From Diploptera punctata (lineage: Eukaryota > Arthropoda > Insecta > Blattodea > Blaberidae), in assembly GCA_030220185.1 (NCBI GenBank), contig JASPKZ010001231.1:542782-606781 (forward strand): DNA of 64,000 nt, written 5' to 3'. Positions 11,275-21,339 of the stretch are shown piece by piece. Made by a program: the position numbers and the translations under genes. The stretch's first letter is position 1. The number at the start of each line of letters is the position of its first letter. The notes under the pieces were generated by a model that made no database searches, was not told the DNA's origin, and was given only the letters and a program-made list of their open reading frames with translations.

Positions 11275-12173
11275 TGTAATTTATTTTCTTAGATTAGTTA
11301 CAGGAATGTATGACTCATTTAGTTAAGGTTTGATGAGGGGAAGTTAATGAACACCAGATTAGTTCCCTAGATTAGATACAAGTTAATGTACACCAGATTA
11401 GTTTACAATATAGTGAAATGTAGTATGTAATTTATTTACCTAGATTAGATACAAGTTAATGTACACCAAATTAGTTTACAATATAGTGAAATGTAGTATG
11501 TAATTTATTTCCCTAGATTAGATACAAGTTAATGTACACCAGATTAGTTTACAATATAGTGAAATGTAGTATGTAATTTATTTACCTAGATTAGATACAA
11601 GTTAATGTACACCAAATTAGTTTACAATATAGTGAAATGTAGTATGTAATTTATTTCCCTAGATTAGATACAAGTTAATGTACACCAGATTAGTTTACAA
11701 TATAGTGAAATGCAGTATGTAATTTATTTCCCTAAATTAGATACAAGTTAATGAACACCAGATTAGTTCCCTAGATTAGATACAAGTTAATGTACACCAG
11801 ATTAGTTTACAATATAGTGAAATGTAGTATGTAATTTATTTACCTAGATTAGATACAAGTTAATGTACACCAAATTAGTTTACAATATAGTGAAATGTAG
11901 TATGTAATTTATTTCCCTAGATTAGATACAAGTTAATGTACACCAGATTAGTTTACAATATAGTGAAATGCAGTATGTAATTTATTTCCCTAAATTAGAT
12001 ACAAGTTAATGTACACCAGATTAGATTAGATACAAGTTAATGTACACCAGATTAGTTTACAATATAGTGAAATGTAGTACGTGAATTATTTCCCTAGATT
12101 AGATACAAGTTAATGTACACCAGATAAGTTTACAATATAGTGAAATGTAGTACGTAATTTATTTCCCTAGATT
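11275..12173. repeat. 73-bp satellite, left block
   Basis: The unit reads CCTAGATTAGATACAAGTTA, then ATGTACACCAGATTAGTTTA, then CAATATAGTGAAATGTAGTA and TGTAATTTATTT. Successive CTAG positions (11368, 11441, 11514) are 73 bp apart. A shortened unit containing ATGAACACC recurs 404 bp apart (11344 and 11748), so groups of monomers were copied together. The array resumes at 12922 after a LINE insertion. Confidence 0.92.
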
Positions 12174-12185
12174 AGATACAAGTTA

Positions 12186-12921
12186 CCCTATTGTTTGCAG
12201 ATGACCAAATAATAATAGCTAATTCCGAAGATAATCTACAGAAAGGGCTGTATGAACTTAACAAAATTACAGAAGAATATGGATTAAATATATCTACAGA
12301 AAAGACAAAAATTATGGCATTTCAAGGTGTAGATCCTGTCAGAAGTAAAATTGTACTGGACAATAAAATTTTGGAGCAGGTGAATAATTTTACATATCTA
12401 GGATGCAATATCTCATATGAAGAAGAAAAGGATGTAAATGCAAAAATATCTAAATTTTTAAGAATTTTAGGGTTAATAAATTCTATCTTCAAGCCACAGT
12501 TAGTCCAAAAGCATTCAAGACTGAAAGTGTATAAAACACTGGCTCTTCCAACTCTTTTGTATGGTAACGAAGTATGGACGTTGAAACAGAAGGATATACA
12601 GAAACTTGGATCTGCTGAAATGAGATATCTTCGGAGGACTGTAGGATACACATTACTAGATCACAAAAAAATGAAGACATCTTAGAAGAATTACACATGG
12701 AATCTTTAGAAAACAAAATTTCTGATTATAAGTCAAGATGGATGCAACATGTTCATCGAATGGAAGATCACAGAATACCCAAACAAATGTTAAGATATCA
12801 ACCTGCAGGAAGAAGAAGACCAGGACGTCCACTCAAAAGACTTCTGGATGGTGTTTCTCTTGAGGCCGAAACAGGTCAACAAATGACCTAAATTCGTGAA
12901 TGTACTATGATGATGATGATG
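12186..12921 (+). mobile_element. RTE-C LINE insertion in the satellite, 12-bp TSD
   Basis: AGATACAAGTTA at 12174-12185 and 12922-12933 flanks the copy. It starts at the RT catalytic box (LLFADDQIIIANSED), then runs LNISTEKTKIMAF, FTYLGCNISYEEEK, LPTLLYGNEVWTLKQK. After one frameshift near 12673 it continues WMQHVHRMEDHRIPKQ and AGRRRPGRPLKRLLDG. It ends in GATGATGATGATG. The frame is open over most of its length, so it is comparatively young. Confidence 0.93.
12191..12891 (+). pseudogene. RTE-C reverse transcriptase, C-terminal half
   Basis: The open frames 12191-12685 and 12697-12891 together give about 230 residues from the FADD catalytic box to the GRP-containing tail. A single frameshift near 12673 (DHKK/NEDILEELHMES) divides them. 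The upstream fingers and palm are missing through 5' truncation, so no enzyme could be made. Confidence 0.8.
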
Positions 12922-14022
12922 AGATACAAGTTAATGTACACCAAATTAGTTTACAATATAGTGAAATGTAGTATGTAATTTATTTCCCTAGATTAGATAC
13001 AAGTTAATGTACACCAGATTAGTTTACAGTATAGTGAGATGTAGTATGTAATTCATTTCCCTAGATTAGATACAAGTACACCAGATTAGATTACAATATA
13101 GTGAAATGTGGTATGTAATTCATTTTCCTAGATTAGATATACAAGTTAATGTACATCAGAATAATTTACATTATAGTGAAATGTAGTACGTAACTTATTT
13201 CCCTAGATTAGATACAAGTTAAGGTACACCAAATCAGTTTAGTGAAATGTAGTACGTAATTTATTTCAAGATTCAAGTTAATGTACACCAGATTTGTTTA
13301 GAATAGTATGTAATTTATTTGCATGGATTAGATGCAAGATATTGTAGAGCAGATTAGTTTACAATGCAGTGAAATGTAGTACGTAATTCATTTTCCTAGA
13401 TTAGATACAAGTTAATTTACACCGGATTAGTTTACAGTATAGTGAGATGTAGTATGTAATTCATTTCCCTAGATTAGATACAAGTACACCAGATTAGATT
13501 GCAATATAGTGAAATGTAGTATGTAATTCATTTTCCTAGATTAGATATACAAGTTAATGTACATCAGAATAATTTACATTATAGTGAAATGTAGTACGTA
13601 ACTTATTTCCCTAGATTAGATACAAGTTAAGGTACACCAAATCAGTTTAGTGAAATGTAGTACGTAACTTATTTCAAGATTCAAGTTAATGTACACCAGA
13701 TTTGTTTAGAATAGTATGTAATTTATTTGCATGGATTAGATGCAAGATATTGTAGAGCAGATTAGTTTACAATGCAGTGAAATGTAGTACGTAATTCATT
13801 TTCCTAGATTAGATACAAGTTAATTTACACCGGATTAGTTTACAGTATAGTGAGATGTAGTATGTAATTCATTTCCCTAGATTAGATACAAGTACACCAG
13901 ATTAGATTGCAATATAGTGAAATGTAGTATGTAATTCATTTTCCTAGATTTAGATATAAGTTAATGTACATCAGCTTAGTTTACAGGATTGTGAGATGTA
14001 ATATGTAATTTATTTTGTTAGG
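12922..14022. repeat. 73-bp satellite, right block with 408-bp higher-order repeat
   Basis: Diverged 73-bp monomers include shortened forms (ACAAGTACACCAGATTAG; CAAGATTCAAGTTAATG). The diagnostic string AGTTTACAGTATAGTGAGAT begins at 13021, 13429 and 13837, exactly 408 bp apart each time. This shows block amplification of about six unlike monomers. The array fades out near 14022. Confidence 0.9.
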
Positions 14023-14726
14023 TTCGACGAGGCATTGAATAATATTTCATATAGATTAAATTTGACGTTGTTCATTTTCGAGAAATATGTACGATTACAT
14101 ATTAATTATTGTCCACAATCGAGTCAATGAATCGAAAATTTCTTAAGATTAGTCAATGATTGGAAGTGAATTTTCTTAAGTTTTAATTTCGTTGCAATGT
14201 AATTTTGGAAACATAACACTGTAATTTTCTTCTATTTCAGCTCTCCACTGAAGAGAATATCTAATCATGTTTCCATTCTGGAATAACATTTGTATATCGG
14301 AATTGACGTCACAACCATTCTTCAGAAAACTTAGAAATTAGTGTTTTATAAATAATTGTTATTTTAATGGTCTGTTTCTGCATGGCCCATTTTTTATTTC
14401 CATGTTTGACATTCCTAAGAATAATTTTAAAACCAAAATTATCTCGAAATTAGATGTCCACTTTTTGCGCCGTACCCAACAGAATAATATAATTTCTTCC
14501 ATGATACTGGGACATTTTATGGTGTCATCGTTTGAGTAAGTCTATTGTTTATCATTGCCAAAGCGACGTTTATTTGTTTGGAAACTTTGCTGAGTTGGAT
14601 GATATTAATGATGAGATTCCCCAGAAAACGTGGAAAAACAAATGTAGCGGAATAGTAATTGTTTCATGAAAAAGTCAGAGCTTTGTACGAAAGACAATGC
14701 GAAAATGTTGTGAGAGTAAATAAAAA
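14023..14726. other. AT-rich, nothing recognised
   Basis: Non-repetitive within the window; no coding sequence supported. Confidence 0.4.
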
Positions 14727-15058
14727 TATCTTCTTCTTCTACGCCATACGTAGAGTTAGGCCATAGAGCTGATTCCACATCAAGATACCATATCCCTCCA
14801 TCTAGTTAAGTTATGTGGCGCCCAATATTTCTTCTTCCTTTAGCTTGGTAGAGAAGCAAAGTTTGTGGGAGTATATTGGGTGTCATTCTTTCTATATGTT
14901 GGAACCAGTTAGGTCTTAAATTTTGAATTTTATTTATAACACCATATATGTTTAATTCGGTTCTTATTTCTTCGCTATATTTCTTATTTAACACTGTATA
15001 GCCTGCTATTGAACGTAAGAATTTCTTTCAGCTACTTCTAGTTTCCTTCATCCTAGGC
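14727..15058 (-). mobile_element. RTE-C-like LINE 3' end
   Basis: The minus strand reads LRSIAGYTVLNKKYSEEIRT, INKIQNLRPNWFQHIERMTP and LYQAKGRRNIGRHIT, then ends in GAAGAAGAAG. This is the tail region of the RTE-C-type family (compare WMQHVHRMED at 12.7 kb). It abuts the transposase relic that starts at 15059. Confidence 0.75.
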
Positions 15059-15656
15059 ATCAGACGAAATGTGAATGACCTGGAGAAAATGAGAACAACA
15101 GCGTGGGCTATGTTTCTTCACAAAGTTTGCACCGATCTATATCCTCAACATCGACTCTATCCCAAGGGACCTGATTCATGGTGCGGCTACCAGAAGGCTG
15201 AAGCACTTGGGCAAGTGTACCATCACAAGAATTCCCTCCCCAGTGCAGTAATGGATGCCATAAAGCCCATATTCAGGGAGCTGAGTAGCCCAGAGCTTCT
15301 CAAAAAATGTTTACATGGCCACGTGCAGAAACAAAATGAGAGTTTTTAATAGTTGCATATGGGAGCATGTGCCTAAAACTGTTTGTTGGATATGACATCA
15401 TACATGTGGGTGTGTACGATGCTGTGTTGACTTTCAACAATGGGGCTGCATGTAGATGCTGGTCTTCAAAGAAATGGGATTCAAACCAGGGTCAAATACA
15501 GAGAAGCCATTACGTCACATCATGCTTTATCATGCAAATAGAGCAACCCAAGCATCAACTAAGGAAGCCAGGACAAAAAGGAGACAAGAAAGGATGCAGA
15601 AGGAGTCCACAAATGAGGGGCCAGAAGAATATGATTATGATCCTGGAATGTATTGA
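15059..15656 (+). pseudogene. Mutator-like transposase C-terminal relic
   Basis: Readable pieces: RRNVNDLEKMRTTAWAMFLH, DSWCGYQKAEALGQVYHH, PSAVMDAIKPIFRELSSPEL, KCLHGHVQKQNESF, then (frame shifted) FVGYDIIHVGVYDAVLTFNN, and (again shifted) VFKEMGFKPGSNTEKPL ending EYDYDPGMY-stop at 15654-15656. The order DSWC...HH...KP...KCLHG..QN.NES...GVYDAV is typical of a transposase family common in arthropods that I associate with Mutator-like DDE proteins. The superfamily name is from memory and could be wrong (Kolobok-like is an alternative). The N-terminal half is absent and at least two frameshifts are present. Confidence 0.65.
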
Positions 15657-15857
15657 TGTAAGTCAGCATGTAGTTGTCTTTTTTTTTGACATCCGTTTTC
15701 TCAACTTTACATTTTTGCATGAATGCGTGCTCAGAAACTATTAGAGATGGAAAGCTGAAATTTTGCACACTCCTATTTCATGTGATAATACATTTTTAAC
15801 TACCACTTTCAGGAAGTTCCATTCAAAACTATAGATTTTAGAGTAAAAAAAATATGG

Positions 15858-16015
15858 TAATATAACGTACGGTTAAAAACTATAAAATAGTTACCTTGTA
15901 GGTCCGTCTCCTCAACTTAAGTTATTTTAAAAACTCTGAGTTTTGAAAGAACTTAGGTTGAGGAGACGGACCTACAAGATAACTATTTAATAGTTTTTAA
16001 CCGTACATTATATTA
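15858..16015. mobile_element. 158-bp foldback (inverted repeat) element
   Basis: Left arm 15858-15923 and right arm 15950-16015 are near-perfect reverse complements (66 bp with about four mismatches) around a 26-bp loop. The arms start TAATATAACGTACGGTTAAA. Each includes GGTCCGTCTCCTCAACTTAA, a string also found at the ends of the PLE-2 copies (19698, 21077). Confidence 0.85.
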
Positions 16016-16575
16016 CTGTGAACTAATACCTCAACGGAAACTTACCATGAATTTTACTAGTATCAAAAAAATATGTGAAAAAATTGAAGGTTTTCAGAAC
16101 AATAATTTTCATAATTAAAACATATATTTCTGATTAACTATTACAGCTATCCTAATTATTCTGGTCATCAGAGTAGCTAATTATTCTTTGAATGTGCATA
16201 AAAATTCTGATTCTTTACTGCAAGTAGTTTTTAGTAAAAGGACCTCAAGTCTCCTATGTTTTAAACAAATTTCGAATGAAAATGTTCCGTATAAAATATT
16301 GTTTTAAAAATAAAGTATCAGGACTAAAATCATGAACTAAAAACTATGATAATTCGAGAGACGCTGTGTTCACGGTGTAAAAGTTAGAAGTGATTCTGTT
16401 TAAAACGTACTGAGATAGAGCACATTTACTTCATACGCTCAGACTACCCTGTCCCCTTAATAACACCGGGTCACAGTTAATTATAAACCAAAATTGACTA
16501 AAATAACCAGCCTCTTGGTTTTGTAGTCTGGCTACAGAAAAAAGGACCAAGTTCGATTCTCTCCTTTGAACAATT
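16016..16575. other. AT-rich, nothing recognised
   Basis: A weak tRNA-like string (AAGTTCGATTCTC near 16550) is the only feature, and it is too little for a call. Confidence 0.35.
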
Positions 16576-16639
16576 TATATACTTATTAATTAAATAAAAA
16601 TAAAACGTAGTTTTATTTGATTTTCATATTTATTATATA

Positions 16640-16685
16640 ATTCAGTGACAGCTGTTTCGGTACACTGTACCTTCTTCAGACATGT
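16640..16685 (-). ncRNA. Hammerhead-ribozyme-like motif of PLE-1
   Basis: Read on the minus strand: CUGAAGA core (16673-16679), helix II GGUAC-AGU-GUACC (16659-16671), GAAA (16655-16658), palindromic helix III ACAGCUGU overlapping GAAA, then C as the cleavage-site nucleotide. All core bases of a hammerhead (CUGANGA, GAAA, UH) are present. Helix I looks short (about 2 clear pairs). Penelope-like elements are known to carry such ribozymes, often with very short helix III that works as a dimer. Confidence 0.65.
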
Positions 16686-16750
16686 TAACAAATTATGAAT
16701 TGTGTTCCAATTGATCTAAGCAACAATACAACAATATTTATTTAAATTTT

Positions 16751-17041
16751 TTAATTTAACAAAGGAGATTCATTCAAATCAAGTTGAGAATTTAACAGTT
16801 TTTTACTACTTTTAAATTTATTAATTTCTACAGCCTCCAAAAGATCTAACTTCTTACCCTTATCACAAATATGTAAAATTTCAAAATTTGGATCGAAACA
16901 ATGATTAAATTGGAATAGGTGGTTAGCATATTTTGAATTTTCTAAATTTCTGTTATATGCTCTCATGTGTTCCTTTATCCGAGAGATAAAATGTCTACCA
17001 GTTTGTCCTATATAGACATTGTCACATGTGCCACACTTCAA
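16751..17041 (-). pseudogene. GIY-YIG endonuclease domain of PLE-1
   Basis: This open 96-codon stretch encodes the nicking endonuclease part. The GIY-YIG signature appears as the degenerate NVYIGQTGR, with the conserved Arg in RIKEH and the SKYANHL segment. It would have opened the target for reverse transcription. The domain is intact but disconnected from its RT by stops. Confidence 0.8.
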
Positions 17042-17192
17042 TTTATATACATCTGATAAGTTTTCTTTTTTGTTTTGGTTTTATTGTTTTTTATTATATT
17101 TTGTAGAGTTTTATTAGTTTTAAATGCCACATTAATGTTCAACTTTTTAAAGTGTTTAGATATTTTATTTGAAAGTGGGCCTATGTATGACA

Positions 17193-17549
17193 TTACGACA
17201 TATTTATGTTTTCTTTGGGTAAAGGAAAAACTTTGTTAATTGCTTTTTTGTAATGAACCTTCTTAATTAAACATTCTATAATTTCAGGGTCGTAGCCATT
17301 ATTAACAGCCAATTGTTTAATAATATTCAATTCATTATTATATTCCAAGGGTGAAAGAGGGATATTTAAAAGTCTATGAATGTAACTATTAAAGGCTGCC
17401 ATCTTATGAGTATATGGGTGAAGAGAAGAACTATGGATAGTGGTATCAGTATGAGATGGTTTGTGAAAGATACCAAACTCAAACTTATTATCAATGTGTT
17501 TTATTGATAAATCCAAGAAATTTATACTATTATTTGTTTCTAATTCCAT
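17193..17549 (-). pseudogene. Penelope-type RT C-terminal region of PLE-1
   Basis: 118 codons beginning MELETNNSINFLDLSIKH correspond to the RT palm end and thumb of Penelope-like elements, with the hallmark HKPSHTDTTIH and the later VNNGYDPEIIECLIKKVH. The frame stops just before the linker. Confidence 0.8.
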
Positions 17550-17560
17550 TGTTAAATTAA

Positions 17561-18227
17561 TACTTCTGTGAATGTTATTTGAAATTATTCATATTATTTT
17601 GTCGGGACCTGTTTGTAGGCTATGTGGGGAGGGATGTCTTAAATGTGCTTATGCCTATGTGGAAAGAAAAAGTGTAAAAGAAAAATAAAACACGATAAAA
17701 ATAGAGGAAAACAAGAATATAAAATAAGAAGAAACAATGAGTTACTCAGACAATAGCGTTTGAATTTCGTATTAGGAATATCCTGATTTCAAATGTCAAT
17801 TTAAGTAATTTTTTTTCGTAGTTTTCCTCCAGTCGTGAAATCAAATGATGACTTAGAATTTCATTATCATTAACTTTTTTTATCATCAGTTATTTTCGCA
17901 TGAAAAAATCTACATGCGCAATATTGCAGATGAACAACTAATCGAATGTAATCAGACAAACTATGACCTTAGATATTAATTTAATGTGAATGATGTAAAA
18001 TCCTGGTGAACAAATATAAACAGCTCATTACAAACAGTGGACTTAGGCCCTAAAATGCGAAAATATAGACGGGATATGATGCGTGAGTTAAAAAAATCCG
18101 AATCAGGGATCACAAACAGAAATCCTACAGAAAATGCGTGAATACAGACAACAATAGTGTGTCACAGACATCTTGGGACAAATAAATAACATTTAGTTTA
18201 ACCTGCCCATTTGTGAATCACATGTCC
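17561..18227. other. Nothing recognised
   Basis: No coding or repeat family identified. Confidence 0.4.
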
Positions 18228-18505
18228 AACATCGTAGCCGAGCGGTTTAAGGCATGATGCCTTAGTCAGAGCTACGGCACTTGCGTTGGTTCGAAATTTT
18301 GCATCCAGCATCGTGAGGAATTTGGGTAGTTACAATAAGTTAGCGGCTCCAGTTTGAGAAAACCAGCTATAACGGCTGATCATATATCACCCCTATATTG
18401 GCTAGATGTTAGTCCACCTTTGTGAATAACAAATGTGGATGTGAGGCCAGCAGCCGGATAGTAGGCCAAGGGCCTTCTTCTTCTGTCGCGCAATTGAGTT
18501 TTTCT
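18228..18505 (+). repeat. SINE-E copy with tRNA-like head
   Basis: The head ATCGTAGCCGAGCGGTTTAA is an A-box region of Leu/Ser type, and GTTGGTTCGAAATTTT is the B box. The body AACCAGCTATAACGGCTG and AGGCCAGCAGCCGGATAGTA matches copies at 10.6 and 33.3 kb. It is probably transcribed by RNA polymerase III and mobilised by a LINE, as inferred for such SINEs. Confidence 0.75.
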
Positions 18506-18714
18506 TATATTTATGTGGATAACGCCTCATGAGACAAGGTATATAAGTAGAGGACTTGACAAGATACATTTTTTTTTCTCGGCAGAAGCCCACTGAGAGC
18601 CTCTCCTGATGAGTTATATGTCCAATTAAGGGGACATATTGTTGACTCCATGCACTCATACATGCACACTAAACACGTGTTTATGATGCCAGATGTTGTT
18701 CGGACACTGTGTGG

Positions 18715-18848
18715 TCCTTAAAGCTTCCTAATTAATCTTTAAGGCAAGAAAAAAACCGTAAACAAAGTTACCCAGAAAACTTGATTCCGAGCGCAGATCG
18801 AACTCAGCACTTCTGTTTTCGAGGCATGACGTTAGATCACAGCGGGGG
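18715..18848 (-). repeat. Degenerate SINE-C-like copy
   Basis: The minus strand shows a head containing GAGTTCGATCTGCGCTCGG and a body related to SINE-C (an end of helix-like GGTTTTTTTCTTGCC, then CTTAAAG). It is strongly diverged. Confidence 0.4.
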
Positions 18849-19655
18849 GAGGATCAGTGGGGTTATAGAGGGTGGGCAGAAATAATTTGAGATACGGAAT
18901 TACTGATTGCAGGAGAAAGTGATAATAAATAGAAGAAAATAAAGAAAATGCGGCTATTTCGTAGCTTGTATCAAACGGAAATTATCATGGACTTTAGGCT
19001 CAGGTTGTGTTTTTGAGGGAAAATGCCAAATAAAGACGTAACGGGACAATAATATGTTGAAGTATGTGCCGAGCACGCGATATGTTCTTGAAATACGAAG
19101 AAAGGACTTGAAATTACAGTACGACATGTTATTACTGTTTTCTATTGACTTGTCTACTTACTTAGTTTACGTTCAACTGACCGATTTAATAAGTAATCAT
19201 TAAGCTAGCTAACCTTGTACATTTGAGAATGCAGAAGAATTTCGTTCACTAATGCTCATTTCGTTTTATAATTATTTATATATATGTTGTACAGAGAAAT
19301 TAACACATTTCGTTTACTAACATTTGCACCGGTAACGTGGCTATACGTCTGTGTTACTCGTTGAATACGAAAATATTCCAAATCCAGGTAGAATTAAAAT
19401 GTAAAGTTCTGGGTACCCAAAAAATCAAAATAAGTGTTGATATAAAATTGGATTTCCTCCCCAACAGGGTAAAAAAATGATTTATTTAAATTCTCCTTTC
19501 AATATAGGGGTTTTAATGTTACCACTTGCGACATGTGAATAATTCATTTTACTAGGAATATACTGTAGAAAGAAATAGAATTAGCGAAATCTTGAATAGG
19601 AAACGTGTCCATGTTCTGGAAATTTATTTATGCTCAAGCATTACTATTTACATAA
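18849..19655. other. Nothing recognised
   Basis: No element or exon could be supported on either strand. Confidence 0.4.
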
Positions 19656-19659
19656 TGAA

Positions 19660-20262
19660 AGTATAAAATTATAAAATTATAAAATATTTACCTCAAAGGT
19701 CCGTCTCCTCAACTTAAAAATTATTAATTAAGCCTATTTGTAGCGCTTTCGGGACTAGTCCCATCATCAGCAGAAGTATTATCTACTGACCCCTGATTCA
19801 ATACTTGTGTTTCACTGAAAATCTGGTAGAGGGGATTACACGTACTGGGTGCGTTTTCATTATCAGATGGTCGGTGTTAATTGCCTTCAAAATTTCCATC
19901 TCCTCGAGCACGTTTATCTTAGCTTGATTATTTTCTCTGTGCAGTATTGTTAGGGTCTTTTCAATATGTAACATGCGATGTCCTGCTTGGATGACGTGTT
20001 TTGCATACCTTGATTTTCCTTCTGCGTGAATAAAGTCTCGAAAATTTTCTCTAAATCTAATATTAAAACTTCTGTTTGTTCTTCCTATATAAAATGTGTT
20101 ACAATCTTTACACGTCAATTTATGTACTCCTTTACTATTGAAACTGTCATTTTCTTCGATGTTATTGCTTATTATGTTATTTAATTTGTTATTAGTTTTG
20201 TATGCTATTTTTATGTTTTTGTTAGCATTCTTTAATATATTGGCTAACTTTGACGTTTCTTT
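19660..20262 (-). mobile_element. PLE-2 left copy: Penelope-like 3' end with GIY-YIG
   Basis: The minus strand reads KNIKIAYKTNNKLNNII, SKGVHKLTCKDCNTFYIGR, FRENFRDFIHAEGKSRYAKH and AKINVLEEMEILKA. The 106-codon run 19798-20118 is the GIY-YIG domain. The 3' end carries a hammerhead-like motif and GTTGAGGAGACGGACC. It faces a second copy head to head. Confidence 0.82.
19735..19775 (-). ncRNA. Hammerhead-ribozyme-like motif of PLE-2
   Basis: On the minus strand: CUGAUGA (19764-19770), helix II GGGAC-UA-GUCCC (19751-19762), GAAA (19747-19750), palindromic helix III AGCGCU, then A as the cleavage-site base. A helix I of about four pairs with one bulge can be drawn between CUUCUG and CAAAU. The opposite copy keeps only GTCCCGAAAGTGCTACA at 21042-21058. 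Confidence 0.68.
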
Positions 20263-20271
20263 TCCTTTATA

Positions 20272-21100
20272 AAAATAGCATACAAAACTAATAAATTAAA
20301 TAACATAATAAGCATTAACATAGAAGAAAATAACAGTTTTAATAGTAAAGGAGTATATAAATTTACGTGTAATGATTATAAACACATTTTATATATGAAG
20401 AACAAATAGTAGTTTCAATATTAGATTTAAAGAACATTTTCGAGCATTTATTCACGACACAGAAGGAAAATCAAGCTATGCAAAACACGTTATCCATGCA
20501 GGACATTGTATGTTAGGTATTGAAAACACCCTAACAATACTGCACAGAGGAAATAATCCAGCTAAGATAAACGTACCCCAGGAGATGGAAATTTTGAAGG
20601 CAGTTAACAACGACCATCTGATAAATGAAAACGCACCCAGTACGTGTAATCCCCTCTACCAGATTTTCAGTGAAACACCAGTATTGATTCAGGGGTCAAC
20701 AGATAACACAACTATTTTTTTATTATATATAACTTTTCTCATTAGAGGATTGTCTCAAGGACAAAGTGATACAGACAATTAATTTTTTTTAATTTATGAA
20801 ATATATTTTGTAAATAAATTTAAAAAATTCAAATTGTAATTGACGTATGCATACTATAAAGTAGAAATGTTGTAAATATGGTTTCTTAAAATTGAAATTG
20901 ATCCTCTAATGGCAGCGATGGCAATATTAGAAACATACACCCTGTGCAAATCTAAGGAATTCCATAATTTTGCTACGAATACTGGTATAGTATCTCCTGC
21001 CCCGATCATCAATCCTGTGACAGTTATACTATCTAATTAGTGTCCCGAAAGTGCTACAGATAATTAATATTTTTTAAGTTGAGGAGACGGACCTTTTAGG
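20272..21100 (+). mobile_element. PLE-2 right copy, inverted relative to the left copy
   Basis: From 20272 to about 20704 the sequence is the reverse complement of 19790-20222 with roughly 10-15% differences and several small indels. It keeps the GIY-YIG C-terminal segment (FKEHFRAFIHDTEGKSSYAK in a broken frame, then LTILHRGNNPAKINVPQEME). Its 3' end near 21077 again has AAGTTGAGGAGACGGACC. The copy is more decayed than the left one. Confidence 0.75.
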
Positions 21101-21339
21101 AATTTTATCACGAATTTTATTAATGTTGACATTACTATTTACTTGATTGTAATTATCGAATGCAAGGGGGAGCGTAATTTCTTTAGGTATGTAAATGTAC
21201 GTATGAGGCGAGAGGTTAAACTACGATGGATAAAAGTAAGAAGGATACACATATAATTGTTAAGTTAGCAGCATACCGTATAAAGAGCAGTGAAAATAAT
21301 ATCAATAAAGTTTATCGGAGGTGCGATTGTTGCTAGTTG

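Larger units (their letters stand above)
16576..17560 (-). mobile_element. PLE-1: Penelope-like retroelement, 5'-truncated
   Basis: The minus strand carries the end of a Penelope-type reverse transcriptase (NNSINFLDLSIKHIDNK, GIFHKPSHTDTTIHSSSLHP, HKMAAFNSYIHRLLN, LSPLEYNNE), a stop-broken linker, and a GIY-YIG endonuclease (MKCGTCDNVYIGQTGRHFIS, RIKEHMRAYNRN, SKYANHLF). This RT-linker-GIY-YIG order is diagnostic of Penelope-like elements. A hammerhead-like motif follows downstream. The RT active site is missing. Confidence 0.88.

Noticed and set aside
11275..14022. Replication origin or attachment-site array
   Set aside because: The 73-bp repeats are an ordinary diverged satellite; nothing else supports such a role.
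16480..16560. tRNA-like string upstream of PLE-1
   Set aside because: Only a B-box-like AGTTCGATTC is present; no arms can be drawn and no second copy exists.
16751..20118. GIY-YIG ORFs as homing endonucleases or host repair genes
   Set aside because: They follow Penelope-type RT remnants and linker motifs, so they belong to retroelements.
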